Shown here one piece after another: positions 25,187-34,174 of a DNA stretch of 41,198 nt. The translations under genes were made by a program, and so were the position numbers. The DNA is from Planctomycetota bacterium (GTDB taxonomy: Bacteria > Planctomycetota > Phycisphaerae > Phycisphaerales > SM1A02): positions 1 through 41,198 of the forward strand of contig JACNLW010000056.1 in assembly GCA_014381305.1 (NCBI GenBank), in the 5' to 3' direction. Position 1 is the stretch's first letter. Each line of letters opens with the position of its first letter. Under the pieces are notes generated by a model. That model ran no database searches, was not told the origin of the DNA, and saw only the letters and a list, made by a program, of their open reading frames with translations.

Positions 25187-25759
25187 TTACTCAGAAGCCT
25201 CAGTCGTTGGTTCAGCATCTACTGCTACGAGTTCCGGTGTCGTCTCGTGCGCTTCTTCGATGTGTGTTTTTTCAATTGTGATTTTACGCAGTGTTTCAAC
25301 TTGTTCACGACTTCGTAATTGCTGAAGTCCATCAATCACTGCTTTTGTAAGGTTCTTATTGTTGGTTGAGCCGTATGCTTTTGAAAGGCAATCTTGCACG
25401 CCAACGAGGTCAAGTACAGCACGCACTGCTGCACCAGCAATAACACCTGTACCTGGCGAAGCTGGAACCAACCGTACTGTACAAGCACCGAATCGACCAG
25501 TTACTTGGTGTGGAATTGTTGTTCCTGTCAGAGGAAAACTTCGCATTGCTTGCTTTGCTTTCTTCTGTGCTTTTTCAATTGCATTTGGCACTTGGTTGGC
25601 TTTGCCATATCCAAGACCAACTCGACCATTGCGATCACCACACACAACCATGCCAGAGAAACTAAACCGTCGTCCACCTTTTACGGTAGCTGCAGTTCGG
25701 TATACACCAACTGTGTTGGATTCAATGCCGCTTTTATCTTCTTCGTATCGTTTTGCCAT
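25187..25759 (-). CDS. rpsE: 30S ribosomal protein S5
   Basis: A 190-residue S5 involved in decoding accuracy. The double-stranded-RNA-binding start (TAATVKGGRRFSFSGMVVCG), the GDRNGRVGLGYGKANQVP loop and the C-terminal domain segment SPGTGVIAGAAVRAVLDLVG are present. The last ~30 residues (THIEEAHETTPELVAVDAEP) form an acidic extension similar in style to those on L15 and L17. It lies 15 bases from rplR. Confidence 0.97.
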   Translation of the reverse strand: MAKRYEEDKSGIESNTVGVYRTAATVKGGRRFSFSGMVVCGDRNGRVGLGYGKANQVPNAIEKAQKKAKQAMRSFPLTGTTIPHQVTGRFGACTVRLVPASPGTGVIAGAAVRAVLDLVGVQDCLSKAYGSTNNKNLTKAVIDGLQQLRSREQVETLRKITIEKTHIEEAHETTPELVAVDAEPTTEASE

Positions 25760-25774
25760 AATATTTTCCGTTGA

Positions 25775-26137
25775 TCAGAACTTCAAACCGCCCTCTCGTG
25801 CGGCATCTGCGAGTGCTTTAACGCGACCATGAAATTTGTATCCGTTTCGGTCAAAGACAACAGTTTCAATACCTGCCGCCTTCGCTTTTTCAGCGATACG
25901 CGTTCCGATTTCAGCAGCTGCAGCACAGTTGCTGCCTTGCGGCTGCCGGCTGCCTTTTTCGATTGTTGATGCTGAAGCAATTGTTTTGCCTGCTGTGTCA
26001 TCGATAATTTGAACATATACATTCTTACCAGTACGCTTCACTGTCATACGTGGCCGAGCTGGTACACCAAAGATGTTCTTTCGAACGCTGTGGCGCCTTC
26101 GTGTTCGTCGTTTAATTCTTGCAACTATGCGATTCAT
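25775..26137 (-). CDS. rplR: 50S ribosomal protein L18
   Basis: A 120-residue L18, binding 5S rRNA. The basic N-terminus ([20 protein letters not shown]), the [20 protein letters not shown] strand and the final [19 protein letters not shown] are characteristic. Length is normal. It has usual placement between rplF and rpsE. Confidence 0.97.
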   Translation of the reverse strand: MNRIVARIKRRTRRRHSVRKNIFGVPARPRMTVKRTGKNVYVQIIDDTAGKTIASASTIEKGSRQPQGSNCAAAAEIGTRIAEKAKAAGIETVVFDRNGYKFHGRVKALADAAREGGLKF

Positions 26138-26158
26138 CGTATAAATTCCTTCGTTTGC

Positions 26159-26719
26159 TTACGCACCGAATGCCTTACCAGCCTTGCGGATGATGACTTC
26201 GTCGTGGTACATAATGCCCTTGCCGTTGTATGGCTCTGGCTCTCGTTTAGATCGAATATTTGCAGCAAACTGACCAACTGCTTGTTTGTCAGGGCCGGTG
26301 ATTTTAATATTGACATTGTTATCAATTTCAAACTTCACGTCAGCCGGTGCTTCAAGTGGAACTGAATGGCAAAAACCAATGTTCAACACAATGGTTTGCC
26401 CTTGTGCTTTTGCATTCCAGCCAACACCAACAATTTTCAATTTCTTTTCATAGCCTTTGGTAACACCTTCGACCATGTTGTTGATTCGAGCTCTTGTTGT
26501 GCCCCAGAATGCGCTGTTTTGACGATTGTCATCAGCGTTTTCTGCAATTGCACAACAGATTTGTTTATCGTCATCGCAATGTGTAACTTCAATTTCTGGT
26601 CGCCAATGAAATGTCAGGTTACCTTTGGCACCTTTGATATCGATGTTACGACCAGTTGCATCGAGTTTCACTTCGACGCCTGATGGTACTGCAATGGGTT
26701 GTTTTCCAATACGTGACAT
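26159..26719 (-). CDS. rplF: 50S ribosomal protein L6
   Basis: A 186-residue L6 near the factor-binding centre. Both repeated alpha/beta halves are seen: MSRIGKQPIAVPSGVEVKLD at the start and KITGPDKQAVGQFAANIRSKREPEPYNGKGI-type signature at about 145-175. Length is slightly above the usual 177-180, because of a small insertion with DDDKQICCAIAEN near 55. It lies 18 bases downstream of rpsH. Confidence 0.97.
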   Translation of the reverse strand: MSRIGKQPIAVPSGVEVKLDATGRNIDIKGAKGNLTFHWRPEIEVTHCDDDKQICCAIAENADDNRQNSAFWGTTRARINNMVEGVTKGYEKKLKIVGVGWNAKAQGQTIVLNIGFCHSVPLEAPADVKFEIDNNVNIKITGPDKQAVGQFAANIRSKREPEPYNGKGIMYHDEVIIRKAGKAFGA

Positions 26720-26737
26720 TGTGTGTCCTCTTCTCGC

Positions 26738-27136
26738 TTACGCCACTGTGGCAACAACTTCGCCGCCAACCTTCTTTTCGCGGCAAAGACGATCGCTCAT
26801 CACACCACTACTCGTTGAGACAATGACGATTCCAAGCCCACCAAGTGGTCTTGGAAGTTCATCAACTTTCATATAGATACGCCTCGCTGGTTTTGATTCA
26901 CGCTTGATCATATTGATCACGTTTTCGCCACGTTCGCCATACCGCAAATGTACATCGAGGCGGCCTTGTCGCCCATCGTCGATAACATCAAAGCCATCTA
27001 TAAAACCTTCGTCGGCGAGCACTTGTGCAACACCGCGGTTCAATTTGTTATTCAGACATGTTGCAGTCGGCGCGTGATTTCTCACAGCGTTGCGAATTCT
27101 TGTAAGCATGTCAGATGTTAAGTCTTGTTGAGACAT
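26738..27136 (-). CDS. rpsH: 30S ribosomal protein S8
   Basis: A 132-residue S8, a primary 16S rRNA binder that also represses the spc operon in E. coli. DMLTRIRNAVRN near the start and the C-terminal GGLGIVIVSTSSGVMSDRLC fit the family. The 51-base gap before it contains a small hairpin (CACGG/CCGTG), which could be an S8 target, though no clear 16S-like mimic was recognised. Confidence 0.97.
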   Translation of the reverse strand: MSQQDLTSDMLTRIRNAVRNHAPTATCLNNKLNRGVAQVLADEGFIDGFDVIDDGRQGRLDVHLRYGERGENVINMIKRESKPARRIYMKVDELPRPLGGLGIVIVSTSSGVMSDRLCREKKVGGEVVATVA

Positions 27137-27187
27137 ATTAATTACTCTCCATTACACGGTTTTACCGTGGAATTTTGTTCCTAATGA

Positions 27188-27373
27188 CTACCAGCTTGCC
27201 TTCCGCATTCCGGGGATCTTGCCTTCCAACGCGAGTTGGCGAAGCATGATTCGACTCACGCCAAACTTTCGATACACGCCGCGCGAACGGCCTGTAATTT
27301 GGCAATAATTTTTCTTGCGTGTTGAGAACTTTGGTTCTCGTTTCATTCGGGCAAATACTCGTTTACTAGCCAT
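27188..27373 (-). CDS. rpsN: 30S ribosomal protein S14, short zinc-free form
   Basis: A 61-residue S14 of the short type. Short S14 proteins normally carry two CxxC pairs for zinc; here only one Cys remains ([19 protein letters not shown]), with Thr/Gly, Ser and Met at the other places. It keeps the rRNA-contacting [19 protein letters not shown] core and the [10 protein letters not shown] end. So it has the short length with a lost zinc site. It lies 7 bases after rplE. Confidence 0.95.
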   Translation of the reverse strand: MASKRVFARMKREPKFSTRKKNYCQITGRSRGVYRKFGVSRIMLRQLALEGKIPGMRKASW

Positions 27374-27380
27374 TCTGTTC

Positions 27381-27965
27381 TTACTCCTCGTCCTTCTTCT
27401 TGAAGGGCATTCCTAGTTCAGCCAATACGAATCGGCTTTGCTCTGGGGTTGAGTTTTCAAAAGTGAAATTGATGTTCATACCATGGGTGAAGTTCACTTC
27501 AGCCATATTGATTTCCGGCCACACTGCTTGTTCGGTAAGGCCCATTGAATAGTTACCAGTCTTATCAAATGAAGTATCTTTCAAACCGCGGAAGTCCTTG
27601 ATTCTTGGAATTGCCAAATTCAAAAGACGATCAAGGAAGTGCCACATACGATCACCTCGAAGTGTCACCATAAATCCAGAAGGCGCACCTTCTCGCACGT
27701 GGAAGTTCGCAACTGATTTCTTCGCAAACAACATCACTGGTTTTTGACCACTGATCATTGTTAACGTGGAGATCACCGTGTCACGAATCTCTGGTTTTAG
27801 TTTTTGATTATCCAAGAATCGACCAATCCCGCAATTGATAACCATCTTTGCAAGTTTTGGTGATTCATGCGTATTGCCAAGGCCGAATTCCTTCAACACC
27901 TTCGCCTTCACTTCATCATCAAAGCGAGTTTTTAATCTTGGTTTTTCTGTTGTTGTCGTAGACAT
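27381..27965 (-). CDS. rplE: 50S ribosomal protein L5
   Basis: A 194-residue L5, binding 5S rRNA and the P-site tRNA. Conserved parts include [13 protein letters not shown], the [22 protein letters not shown] segment and [27 protein letters not shown]. The N-terminus is longer than usual by ~15 residues ([20 protein letters not shown]). It lies 3 bases after rplX. Confidence 0.97.
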   Translation of the reverse strand: MSTTTTEKPRLKTRFDDEVKAKVLKEFGLGNTHESPKLAKMVINCGIGRFLDNQKLKPEIRDTVISTLTMISGQKPVMLFAKKSVANFHVREGAPSGFMVTLRGDRMWHFLDRLLNLAIPRIKDFRGLKDTSFDKTGNYSMGLTEQAVWPEINMAEVNFTHGMNINFTFENSTPEQSRFVLAELGMPFKKKDEE

Positions 27966-27968
27966 GGT

Positions 27969-28337
27969 TTACTTTCCCTTTGGCCTTGCATCTGCACTGT
28001 GCACTTCGCCAAGTACCTTCTCTGTCTTCTTTCCCTTGTCGTCAACGATCACACCAACGCGAACCTTGGCGCCGTCCTTTTGAGTTTCAAAGCGAACTCG
28101 TGCAGGTTTGCCTTCAACGACAGGACTCACATTACTCATGTGAATGGACATTTCTTTTTTGATCGTTCCACCATTTGGATTTTGTTGCGTTGGTTTGATG
28201 TTTCGCGTGCGAATGTTCACACCTTTCACAACAACACGATCTTTCTTTGTGACCACAGATAGAATTTCACCGACGGCACCTTTGTCGTTGCCTGCAGTTA
28301 CTATCACCGTGTCACCTGTTCGTACATGTACTGGCAT
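27969..28337 (-). CDS. rplX: 50S ribosomal protein L24
   Basis: A 122-residue L24, an early assembly initiator of the large subunit. The KOW motif is clear (TGDTVIVTAGNDKGAVGEIL), followed by VVVKGVNIRTRNIKPTQQNP. The C-terminal part is ~15 residues longer than usual. Its ATG overlaps the rplN stop as TAATG. Confidence 0.97.
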   Translation of the reverse strand: MPVHVRTGDTVIVTAGNDKGAVGEILSVVTKKDRVVVKGVNIRTRNIKPTQQNPNGGTIKKEMSIHMSNVSPVVEGKPARVRFETQKDGAKVRVGVIVDDKGKKTEKVLGEVHSADARPKGK

Positions 28338-28723
28338 TACACAACCTCCGATGCAAGCGAAACAATTTTCATATAGTTTCGTTCACGTAATTCTCTGGCA
28401 ACTGCACCAAAAATGCGAGTGCCTGTTGGGTTTAGGTCTTCATTCAAAAGCACACAAGCATTCGAATCAAAACGAACATAAGAACCATCGCTTCGACGCG
28501 TTGGATATTTGGTTCGAACGATGACTGCGCGAATTTTATCGCCAGTTTTAATTTGTGAATTTGGAATTGCCTTCTTCACAGCACAGACAACTCGATCACC
28601 AACACCTGCGGTGCGGCGAGTGTATTTACCGCGAGCAGTTGAGCCACCAAGCACACCAATAACGAGTACTTCTTTGGCACCGCTATTGTCGGCTACTTCT
28701 AATCTTGATTCTTTTTGGATCAT
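28337..28723 (-). CDS. rplN: 50S ribosomal protein L14
   Basis: A 128-residue L14. It begins [20 protein letters not shown], has [20 protein letters not shown] and the signature [26 protein letters not shown], and ends [20 protein letters not shown]. All are typical; length is 6 residues above the common 122. It is coupled to rplX through a TAATG overlap. Confidence 0.98.
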   Translation of the reverse strand: MIQKESRLEVADNSGAKEVLVIGVLGGSTARGKYTRRTAGVGDRVVCAVKKAIPNSQIKTGDKIRAVIVRTKYPTRRSDGSYVRFDSNACVLLNEDLNPTGTRIFGAVARELRERNYMKIVSLASEVV

Positions 28724-28760
28724 TGGATCTGTTCCTCTTTAGCGCATCGACAATGTCGAG

Positions 28761-29039
28761 TCACACTACGGCGGCCTCAATTACTTTGGTGAGAACCCAC
28801 GATTTTGTTTTTGACAAAGGTCGGCATTCAGCAATTTCTACTCGGTCTCCAAGTTTTGCGACGTTTTGTTCATCGTGTGCTTGGATCACAGTTCGGCGGC
28901 GAATGTACTTGCCATACTTTGGATGCTTCACAGTAAATTGAATTTCAACTTTGCAACTTTTATCACGTGCATCAGATGTAATCACACCCACTTTTCGTGG
29001 AGCAGTGTCTGAAATTTGAATATCTTTGAGATGGCTCAT
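28761..29039 (-). CDS. rpsQ: 30S ribosomal protein S17
   Basis: A 92-residue OB-fold S17 that binds the 5' domain of 16S r[23 protein letters not shown], the [18 protein letters not shown] signature and [19 protein letters not shown] are present. It lies 2 bases after rpmC. Confidence 0.97.
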   Translation of the reverse strand: MSHLKDIQISDTAPRKVGVITSDARDKSCKVEIQFTVKHPKYGKYIRRRTVIQAHDEQNVAKLGDRVEIAECRPLSKTKSWVLTKVIEAAVV

Positions 29040-29041
29040 AA

Positions 29042-29251
29042 TTAGGACGCCTTACCTTGTGTGGTTTTTAAACGCATTGTTTGTTCCGACAAAAGACGTG
29101 CAATATCCTTGCGAATCTTTCCATACTGCGAAATGTCTTGAATCTTTTCTGTAACGCTCTGATTTTTCAACTCGAACATTCGCTTTCGAAGCGTATCTAC
29201 TTCGATTGTCAATTCTTCATCGCTTAACTTGTGTACTGCTTTTGCTTTCAT
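29042..29251 (-). CDS. rpmC: 50S ribosomal protein L29
   Basis: A 69-residue two-helix L29 at the peptide tunnel exit. It shows [31 protein letters not shown] and the second helix [15 protein letters not shown]. Normal length and position. Confidence 0.96.
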   Translation of the reverse strand: MKAKAVHKLSDEELTIEVDTLRKRMFELKNQSVTEKIQDISQYGKIRKDIARLLSEQTMRLKTTQGKAS

Positions 29252-29273
29252 TGCTCTATCCTTGCTAGTAAAA

Positions 29274-29693
29274 CTAGACTGTTAGCCTCCGACCAACAAA
29301 TCGACATCGAACTGGCATCTTTTGTGCAATCCGCGCCATTGCTGTCTTGGCCATATCTTCTGGAACACCGCTGATCTCAAACAAAATGGTGCCGGGCTTC
29401 ACTCGTGCTGCCCAGTAATCCGTATCTGCTTTACCTTTACCCATGCGTGTTTCAAGTGGCTTCTTTGAAATTGGCTTGTCTGGGAAAACTCGGATCACAA
29501 CCTTGCCTTGACGGCGAAGAAAGTGCTGCGCTGTAATACGTCCAGCTTCAATTTGCCTCGCAGAAATCCAATGCGTGTCAAGTGACTGAAGTCCATACTC
29601 ACCAAAAGCAACATAGTTACCTCGAGTGGCATTACCTTTCATCTTGCCGCGCATTTGCTTGCGGAACTTAATTCTTTTTGGCATCCGTGGCAT
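29274..29693 (-). CDS. rplP: 50S ribosomal protein L16
   Basis: A 139-residue L16 between the A-site tRNA and the large subunit. [20 protein letters not shown] at the start, the [20 protein letters not shown] segment and the [19 protein letters not shown] signature are clear. The first ATG (29693) follows GGAGAA by 6 bases, so it is preferred over the ATG three codons later. Confidence 0.98.
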   Translation of the reverse strand: MPRMPKRIKFRKQMRGKMKGNATRGNYVAFGEYGLQSLDTHWISARQIEAGRITAQHFLRRQGKVVIRVFPDKPISKKPLETRMGKGKADTDYWAARVKPGTILFEISGVPEDMAKTAMARIAQKMPVRCRFVGRRLTV

Positions 29694-29735
29694 CGGATGT
29701 TCTCCTTCAACAAAGCCCTAAATGGGCAACTCTAA

Positions 29736-30440
29736 TTAACGACGACCTCGAGCGCGACCGCGTGCACCTGCTGCACGTGAATCTGATTGCTCTTCTTCAG
29801 CGTCTGTGTACATACCCTTGTAAATCCAAACCTTTACACCGATGATTCCATAGGTGGTTGGGGCATGGAAACATGCATAATCAACGTTTGCTTGCAATGT
29901 CGATAGTGGAATCGAACCTTCGCGAACGGTAAAGTTACGAGCCATTTCAGCACCACCCAATCGTCCGGAGATAAGAATGCGAACACCCTTTGCTCCATGT
30001 TGGATTGCTGACTCTGCTCGTTGCTTAAGCATACGTCTAAAATTACCACGCTTACGCATTTGTTCACCGACTGCTTCGGCAACAAGACGTGCGTCTGTAT
30101 CTGGGTTCATGACTTCGATCAACTTTACAGACGCTTTACGACCCGTCAATGTTTGAAGATCTGTTGTCAATTTTTCAATTTCTGAACCCTTTGGACCAAC
30201 AACCAAACCCGGTCGCGCGGTCTTGACAATAACTGTTAATTCTTCGCGCGTTCGCTCAATGATGATGTCCGACACAGCTGCAAATGGCGGCGTGCGATTC
30301 AATCGTTTGTCGACAAACTCGCGAATGCGATAATCCTCGACGAGGAGTTCGGCGAACAATGCTTTTGGAGCGTACCAACGGGATTTGTGACCCTCAGTAA
30401 CGCCTACGCGGAATCCAAATGGATGAACTTTTTGTCCCAT
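29736..30440 (-). CDS. rpsC: 30S ribosomal protein S3
   Basis: A 234-residue S3 at the mRNA entry channel. MGQKVHPFGFRVGVTEGHKS begins the protein; the KH domain with VGPKGSEIEKLT (GxxG loop, about 80-91) and the C-terminal half with GRLGGAEMARNFTVREGSIP are present. The tail is RGRARGRR-rich and acidic-basic. The start overlaps the rplV stop as TAATG. Confidence 0.98.
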   Translation of the reverse strand: MGQKVHPFGFRVGVTEGHKSRWYAPKALFAELLVEDYRIREFVDKRLNRTPPFAAVSDIIIERTREELTVIVKTARPGLVVGPKGSEIEKLTTDLQTLTGRKASVKLIEVMNPDTDARLVAEAVGEQMRKRGNFRRMLKQRAESAIQHGAKGVRILISGRLGGAEMARNFTVREGSIPLSTLQANVDYACFHAPTTYGIIGVKVWIYKGMYTDAEEEQSDSRAAGARGRARGRR

Positions 30441-30772
30441 TAGTTCCTCTCCCCAACTTGAATGATGAGGTGACTCGTTGGTTTATGAATTGGATGTGCA
30501 CGACCACGATCTTTTGGACGCCATCGTTTGATGACCGAACCTTCGTCAACGCGAGATTCACTCACGTAAAGGGTCGATACATCAGCACCTTGTTCCTCAG
30601 CATTTGCAATGGCACTGTTCAGAACAGCTTTGAAATACCACGCAGAACGTTTTTTGGAAAACTCCAATTGCGAAAGTGCATCGTCAACTCGTTTGCCACG
30701 GATAAGTGTGGCAACAAGCCTAGCCTTACGAGGCGAGATGCGTGCGAATTTATGTGTTGCTTTGTACGTCAT
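30440..30772 (-). CDS. rplV: 50S ribosomal protein L22
   Basis: A 110-residue L22 lining the exit tunnel. AKFARISPRKARLVATLIRG (as HKFARISPRKARLV), the conserved AVLNSAIANAEEQG segment and the end RGRAHPIHKPTSHLIIQV, which forms the tunnel loop, are normal. Confidence 0.98.
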   Translation of the reverse strand: MTYKATHKFARISPRKARLVATLIRGKRVDDALSQLEFSKKRSAWYFKAVLNSAIANAEEQGADVSTLYVSESRVDEGSVIKRWRPKDRGRAHPIHKPTSHLIIQVGERN

Positions 30773-30790
30773 AGGTGTTCCTCAGAGGGA

Positions 30791-31069
30791 TTAGCTCTTG
30801 ATGCCTTCCTTCTTATTGGTGTGACCACGGAAGAGTCGAGTCATTGAAAACTCACCCAACTTGTGCCCAACCATATCTTCGGTGACAAACACTTCTTTGA
30901 AAGCTTTTCCATTGTGAACCATAAAGGTGAAACCAACAAACTCTGGCGGAATGGTGCATGCTCGAGCCCAAGTTTTAATTGGAGTCTTCTTTGTACCAGC
31001 AGCCATCGCTTCTACCTTGCGGTAGAGTTTCTCGTCGATGAATGGTCCTTTTTTCAGTGATCTTGACAT
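30791..31069 (-). CDS. rpsS: 30S ribosomal protein S19
   Basis: A 92-residue S19 in the head of the small subunit. [20 protein letters not shown], the [22 protein letters not shown] segment and [19 protein letters not shown] are all typical. It lies 15 bases after rplB. Confidence 0.98.
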   Translation of the reverse strand: MSRSLKKGPFIDEKLYRKVEAMAAGTKKTPIKTWARACTIPPEFVGFTFMVHNGKAFKEVFVTEDMVGHKLGEFSMTRLFRGHTNKKEGIKS

Positions 31070-31084
31070 ATCTTTTTCCTAAGG

Positions 31085-31939
31085 TCAGACTTTTAATTGT
31101 CCGTAACGTTTACTCTTACGACGACGCAAAATACGTGCATCGGTCCACTTGCCGCGTTGTCTTGTTCGTCCACCTTTGGACTTCGTACCCGATGCACTTG
31201 CAGGTGTTCTTCCACCTTTTGATCGACCTTCACCACCACCAAGGGGGTGTGAATGGTGACTCATTGCCATACCACGAACTTTTGGGCGACGACCGAGCCA
31301 ACGGTTGCGACCAGCTTTGCCGAGTTTGACATTTTGGTGATCCGTGTTTCCAAGTTGACCGATCGTTGCTCGGCATTCAACCGAAACTTGCCGAATTTCG
31401 CCACTTGGGAGGACGATGGTCGCAAAGCGACCTTCACGGTTACTCAAACGAGCAGCCGCACCAGCGGAGCGGCACAACGCGCCACCCTTTCCTGGTTCAA
31501 ATTCAATGTTGTGTACTGTCAACCCTGTTGGGATGTACTTCAGAGGCATGCAGTTGCCTACTTTTGGATCGATCGCAGAGTCTGAACTCTTGAGCGTGTC
31601 ACCATCAGTGAGACCACGAGGCGCCAAAATATATCGCTTCGTTCCATCTTCGTATTGCACGAGTGCGATGTGGCAACTCCGGTTTGGATCGTATTCAATC
31701 CCGATTACCGTTGCAACCATGTCATCTTTGAGACGACGGAAGTCGATTTTTCGATATCGACGTTTGTGACCGCCGCCACGACCGTGGACAGTAATTTTAC
31801 CCTGATTGTTCCTGCCACCATTCTTTTTGATTGGTGCGAGCAAGGATTTTTCAGGTCTCTTCTTTGTAACTTCAACGTGCAAGTTCACAGAAGCATTTCG
31901 GCGACCTGGCGTTGTTGGTTTGTAAATTCGAATAGCCAT
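31085..31939 (-). CDS. rplB: 50S ribosomal protein L2
   Basis: A 284-residue L2, next to the peptidyl transferase centre. MAIRIYKPTTPGRRNASVNL, the GGGHKRRYRKIDFRR motif and the C-terminal signature GMAMSHHSHPLGGGEGRSKG with its conserved His are present. E. coli has DHPHGGGEG at the active His; here it is SHPLGGGEG, with the His-Pro pair kept. Length is slightly above 273. Confidence 0.98.
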   Translation of the reverse strand: MAIRIYKPTTPGRRNASVNLHVEVTKKRPEKSLLAPIKKNGGRNNQGKITVHGRGGGHKRRYRKIDFRRLKDDMVATVIGIEYDPNRSCHIALVQYEDGTKRYILAPRGLTDGDTLKSSDSAIDPKVGNCMPLKYIPTGLTVHNIEFEPGKGGALCRSAGAAARLSNREGRFATIVLPSGEIRQVSVECRATIGQLGNTDHQNVKLGKAGRNRWLGRRPKVRGMAMSHHSHPLGGGEGRSKGGRTPASASGTKSKGGRTRQRGKWTDARILRRRKSKRYGQLKV

Positions 31940-31970
31940 AGCAATTTCTTTCGTCTGCGAACACGTTCAC

Positions 31971-32249
31971 TTAGAACAGTTCGATTCGATCCTCCGCATG
32001 TAGTTTCACGACGGCACGTTTTTCATTGCCAACTCTGAACCAACCAGCCTTGTTGCGACGAAGTGAACCCTTGCGGACTTGCGTTGCGACTGAGAGGACA
32101 CGAACACCGTAGAGTTCTTCAACGGCACGTTTAATTTGCTGTTTGTTTGCACGACGATCTACTTCAAAAGCAAATCGATTTACCGAACCAGCAGCAAACG
32201 TTGTTTTTTCTGTAACCAATGGTTTTCTAATGATTGTTGTTGCTTCCAT
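31971..32249 (-). CDS. rplW: 50S ribosomal protein L23
   Basis: A 92-residue L23 at the tunnel exit, docking site for trigger factor and SRP. IIRKPLVTEKTTFAAGSVNR and NKQQIKRAVEELYGVRVLSV are characteristic. I placed the start at ATG 32249, which overlaps the rplD stop as TAATG and is preceded by AGAGGTGG; the frame is open a few codons further upstream. Confidence 0.97.
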   Translation of the reverse strand: MEATTIIRKPLVTEKTTFAAGSVNRFAFEVDRRANKQQIKRAVEELYGVRVLSVATQVRKGSLRRNKAGWFRVGNEKRAVVKLHAEDRIELF

Positions 32250-32899
32250 TATTCCACCTCTTCCTTCTTCCATGCGGAACCATCAAGGAATGCTTCGATT
32301 GAAGCCTTGTCAACAACAAGGTACCGATGGTTGAGCAACTCAAAAACATTAAGTTGATCGACTCGGATCGTGTCAACATTTTTCAGGTTTCTTGCGGAGA
32401 CTGCAGCATTTCGATTGTCGCTGTCTACCGCAACAAGGCAACTTCTATCTACGCCAACTGCATCAAGAATTGCTTTGAATGATTTCGTTTTAGGTGTTTC
32501 AAACTCAAGGTCTACGATGCATTTCACTTCACCATCAACCAACTTCGCAAGAAGCGCGTTTCGGTTGGCGAGTTGTCGCATTTTCTTTGGCATTGACTTT
32601 CTGAAATTCTCGTGCGTACGTGTCTTTGCAAATGTCACACCACCACCCTTGCGGATGTTTGTACGAACAGTACCCATTCGAGCATTGCCTGTACCTTTTT
32701 GTTTGTAGATTTTTCGAGTTGAGCCCTCAACCATACCGCGGCTTTTGGTTCTCGCAGAACCCTGTCTTCGGTTGGAATGGGACATGACATACGCTTGCTT
32801 AAGAAGCGTCGGTCGCACCTCGGAGCCAAGCAAAGCTTCGTCGATATTAATCGATTCGACTTGCTTACCTTCTCTGTTGTATATTGGAAGTTCAATCAT
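32249..32899 (-). CDS. rplD: 50S ribosomal protein L4
   Basis: A 216-residue L4, which lines the tunnel and in E. coli also represses the S10 operon. The internal loop segment RQGSARTKSRGMVEGSTRKI and KQKGTGNARMGTVRTNIRKGG are normal, as is the C-terminal VRVDQLNVFELLNHRYLV. A 220-base untranslated spacer separates it from rplC, which is long for this operon. Confidence 0.97.
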   Translation of the reverse strand: MIELPIYNREGKQVESINIDEALLGSEVRPTLLKQAYVMSHSNRRQGSARTKSRGMVEGSTRKIYKQKGTGNARMGTVRTNIRKGGGVTFAKTRTHENFRKSMPKKMRQLANRNALLAKLVDGEVKCIVDLEFETPKTKSFKAILDAVGVDRSCLVAVDSDNRNAAVSARNLKNVDTIRVDQLNVFELLNHRYLVVDKASIEAFLDGSAWKKEEVE

Positions 32900-33119
32900 A
32901 ATGTGTTCACCTATGTAACGGGTTTTTTGGAGGGTTCCGTTCTTACGCGCCCTGCTCTCCTATGCTGTCACACCCTCGGATTGCTCAGTGATTTGCTGAA
33001 CTGTGGTGGTTGCTAGGCAGAGATTGACTCGGCGTAGTTTCGTAGTTTGTCGCTATCACCTGGTTCCCGTCCGTTCAACAAGAACGACTAAGGCCTAGGC
33101 AATCAGCCAGCTGTTTGTG
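32900..33119 (-). promoter_or_regulatory. 220-nt untranslated spacer between rplC and rplD
   Basis: No reading frame fills this gap. Features: hairpin CGTTC/GAACG (33072-33076 with 33082-33086), the palindrome GCCTAGGC (33093-33100), and a tandem 8-mer CGTAGTTT at 33033-33048. AAGAACG (33080-33086) can alternatively pair with CGTTCTT at 32938-32944, near the rplD start, so two exclusive folds are possible. L4 feedback on rplD is a reasonable guess. TTGACA lies at 33117-33122 on the minus strand but has no good -10. Confidence 0.45.
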
Positions 33120-33791
33120 TCAACTGACTGCGGCTGTTTTCTTCCTATTTAATCGTTTTGCTTGTTGAATAATAACCATGCCTTGATTTGCTCCAGGAAT
33201 TGCACCCTTCACAACAAGGAGATTTCTTTCTGAATCTATATTGATAATCTCGATTGAGCGACAAGTAATTCGCTTGTTGCCCATGTGACCTGGCATTCGT
33301 TTACCTTTTTTAGGTTTTGGACCAGTACCAAGATTGGTTGCGTGACCATTAATCGATCCTGGGCGACGATGTGCACGCTTCACGCCGTGCGAAGCTTCCA
33401 AACCCTTAAAGTTGTGACGTTTCATGCCACCTTGGAAACCTTTACCTTTAGAAGTGCCAATGACATCAACGAACTTCACATCTTCGAAGAGTGAAACGTC
33501 AAACGTTTGACCAAGTTCGACATCGTCAACACTATCCACCCGAGCTTCGTTATGAAATCGCTTTGGCGCCGTGCCTGCTTGCGCATCGTGCCCGATGATT
33601 GGCATTGTTGCACGGCTTGGCTTGACATCTTCATACCCAATTTGAATTGCGTTATACCCATCAGTTTCTTCAGACTTCACTTGCGTTACAACGCAAGGAC
33701 CAGCCTCGATGATAGTCACAGGAACATTGGTTCCATCTTCAAGAAAGTATCTTGACATTCCAATTTTTCTTCCAAGTAATGTTTTAGACAT
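33120..33791 (-). CDS. rplC: 50S ribosomal protein L3
   Basis: A 223-residue L3. MSKTLLGRKIGMSRYFLEDG, the GTSKGKGFQGGMKRHNFKGL loop, and the HRRPGSINGHATNLGTGPKP segment near the peptidyl transferase centre are typical. It follows rpsJ by 80 bases. Confidence 0.98.
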   Translation of the reverse strand: MSKTLLGRKIGMSRYFLEDGTNVPVTIIEAGPCVVTQVKSEETDGYNAIQIGYEDVKPSRATMPIIGHDAQAGTAPKRFHNEARVDSVDDVELGQTFDVSLFEDVKFVDVIGTSKGKGFQGGMKRHNFKGLEASHGVKRAHRRPGSINGHATNLGTGPKPKKGKRMPGHMGNKRITCRSIEIINIDSERNLLVVKGAIPGANQGMVIIQQAKRLNRKKTAAVS

Positions 33792-33871
33792 TGTCGGTGT
33801 TCCTTTGAGAACTGTGGGTTTTGATCAGAGGTCTTTGTACGACATGACCGGAGTGTTTCTTTACGTGTTCG

Positions 33872-34174
33872 TTATGCTTTAATTTTTACAAAAACGCCAG
33901 CTGGAACAATGAGTCGGTTGAGTGATTCAATTGTTGATGCGTTGGCGTCAGTAATGTCAATGATTCTTTTATGTGTACGAATTTCGAATTGCTCACGCGA
34001 TTTTTTGTTTACAAAAGTCGAACGGTTCACGGTATAGACTTCGCGGCGTGTTGGTAGCGGAACTGGTCCTGCTACTCGGGCGCCTGTACGTTTTGCGTGA
34101 TCGACAATTTCTTTTGCCGAAGCATCAAGTGCTTGATGATCGTACGCTTCCATTCTGATTCGAATAATTTGCAT
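33872..34174 (-). CDS. rpsJ: 30S ribosomal protein S10, first gene of the superoperon
   Basis: A 100-residue S10, also known to join NusB in antitermination. [20 protein letters not shown], the RRTGA-like [20 protein letters not shown] motif and RTHKRIIDI are present. The str-operon genes (tuf, fusA, rpsG, rpsL) that often stand upstream are not here: the operon starts freshly with its own promoter and leader. Confidence 0.98.
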   Translation of the reverse strand: MQIIRIRMEAYDHQALDASAKEIVDHAKRTGARVAGPVPLPTRREVYTVNRSTFVNKKSREQFEIRTHKRIIDITDANASTIESLNRLIVPAGVFVKIKA

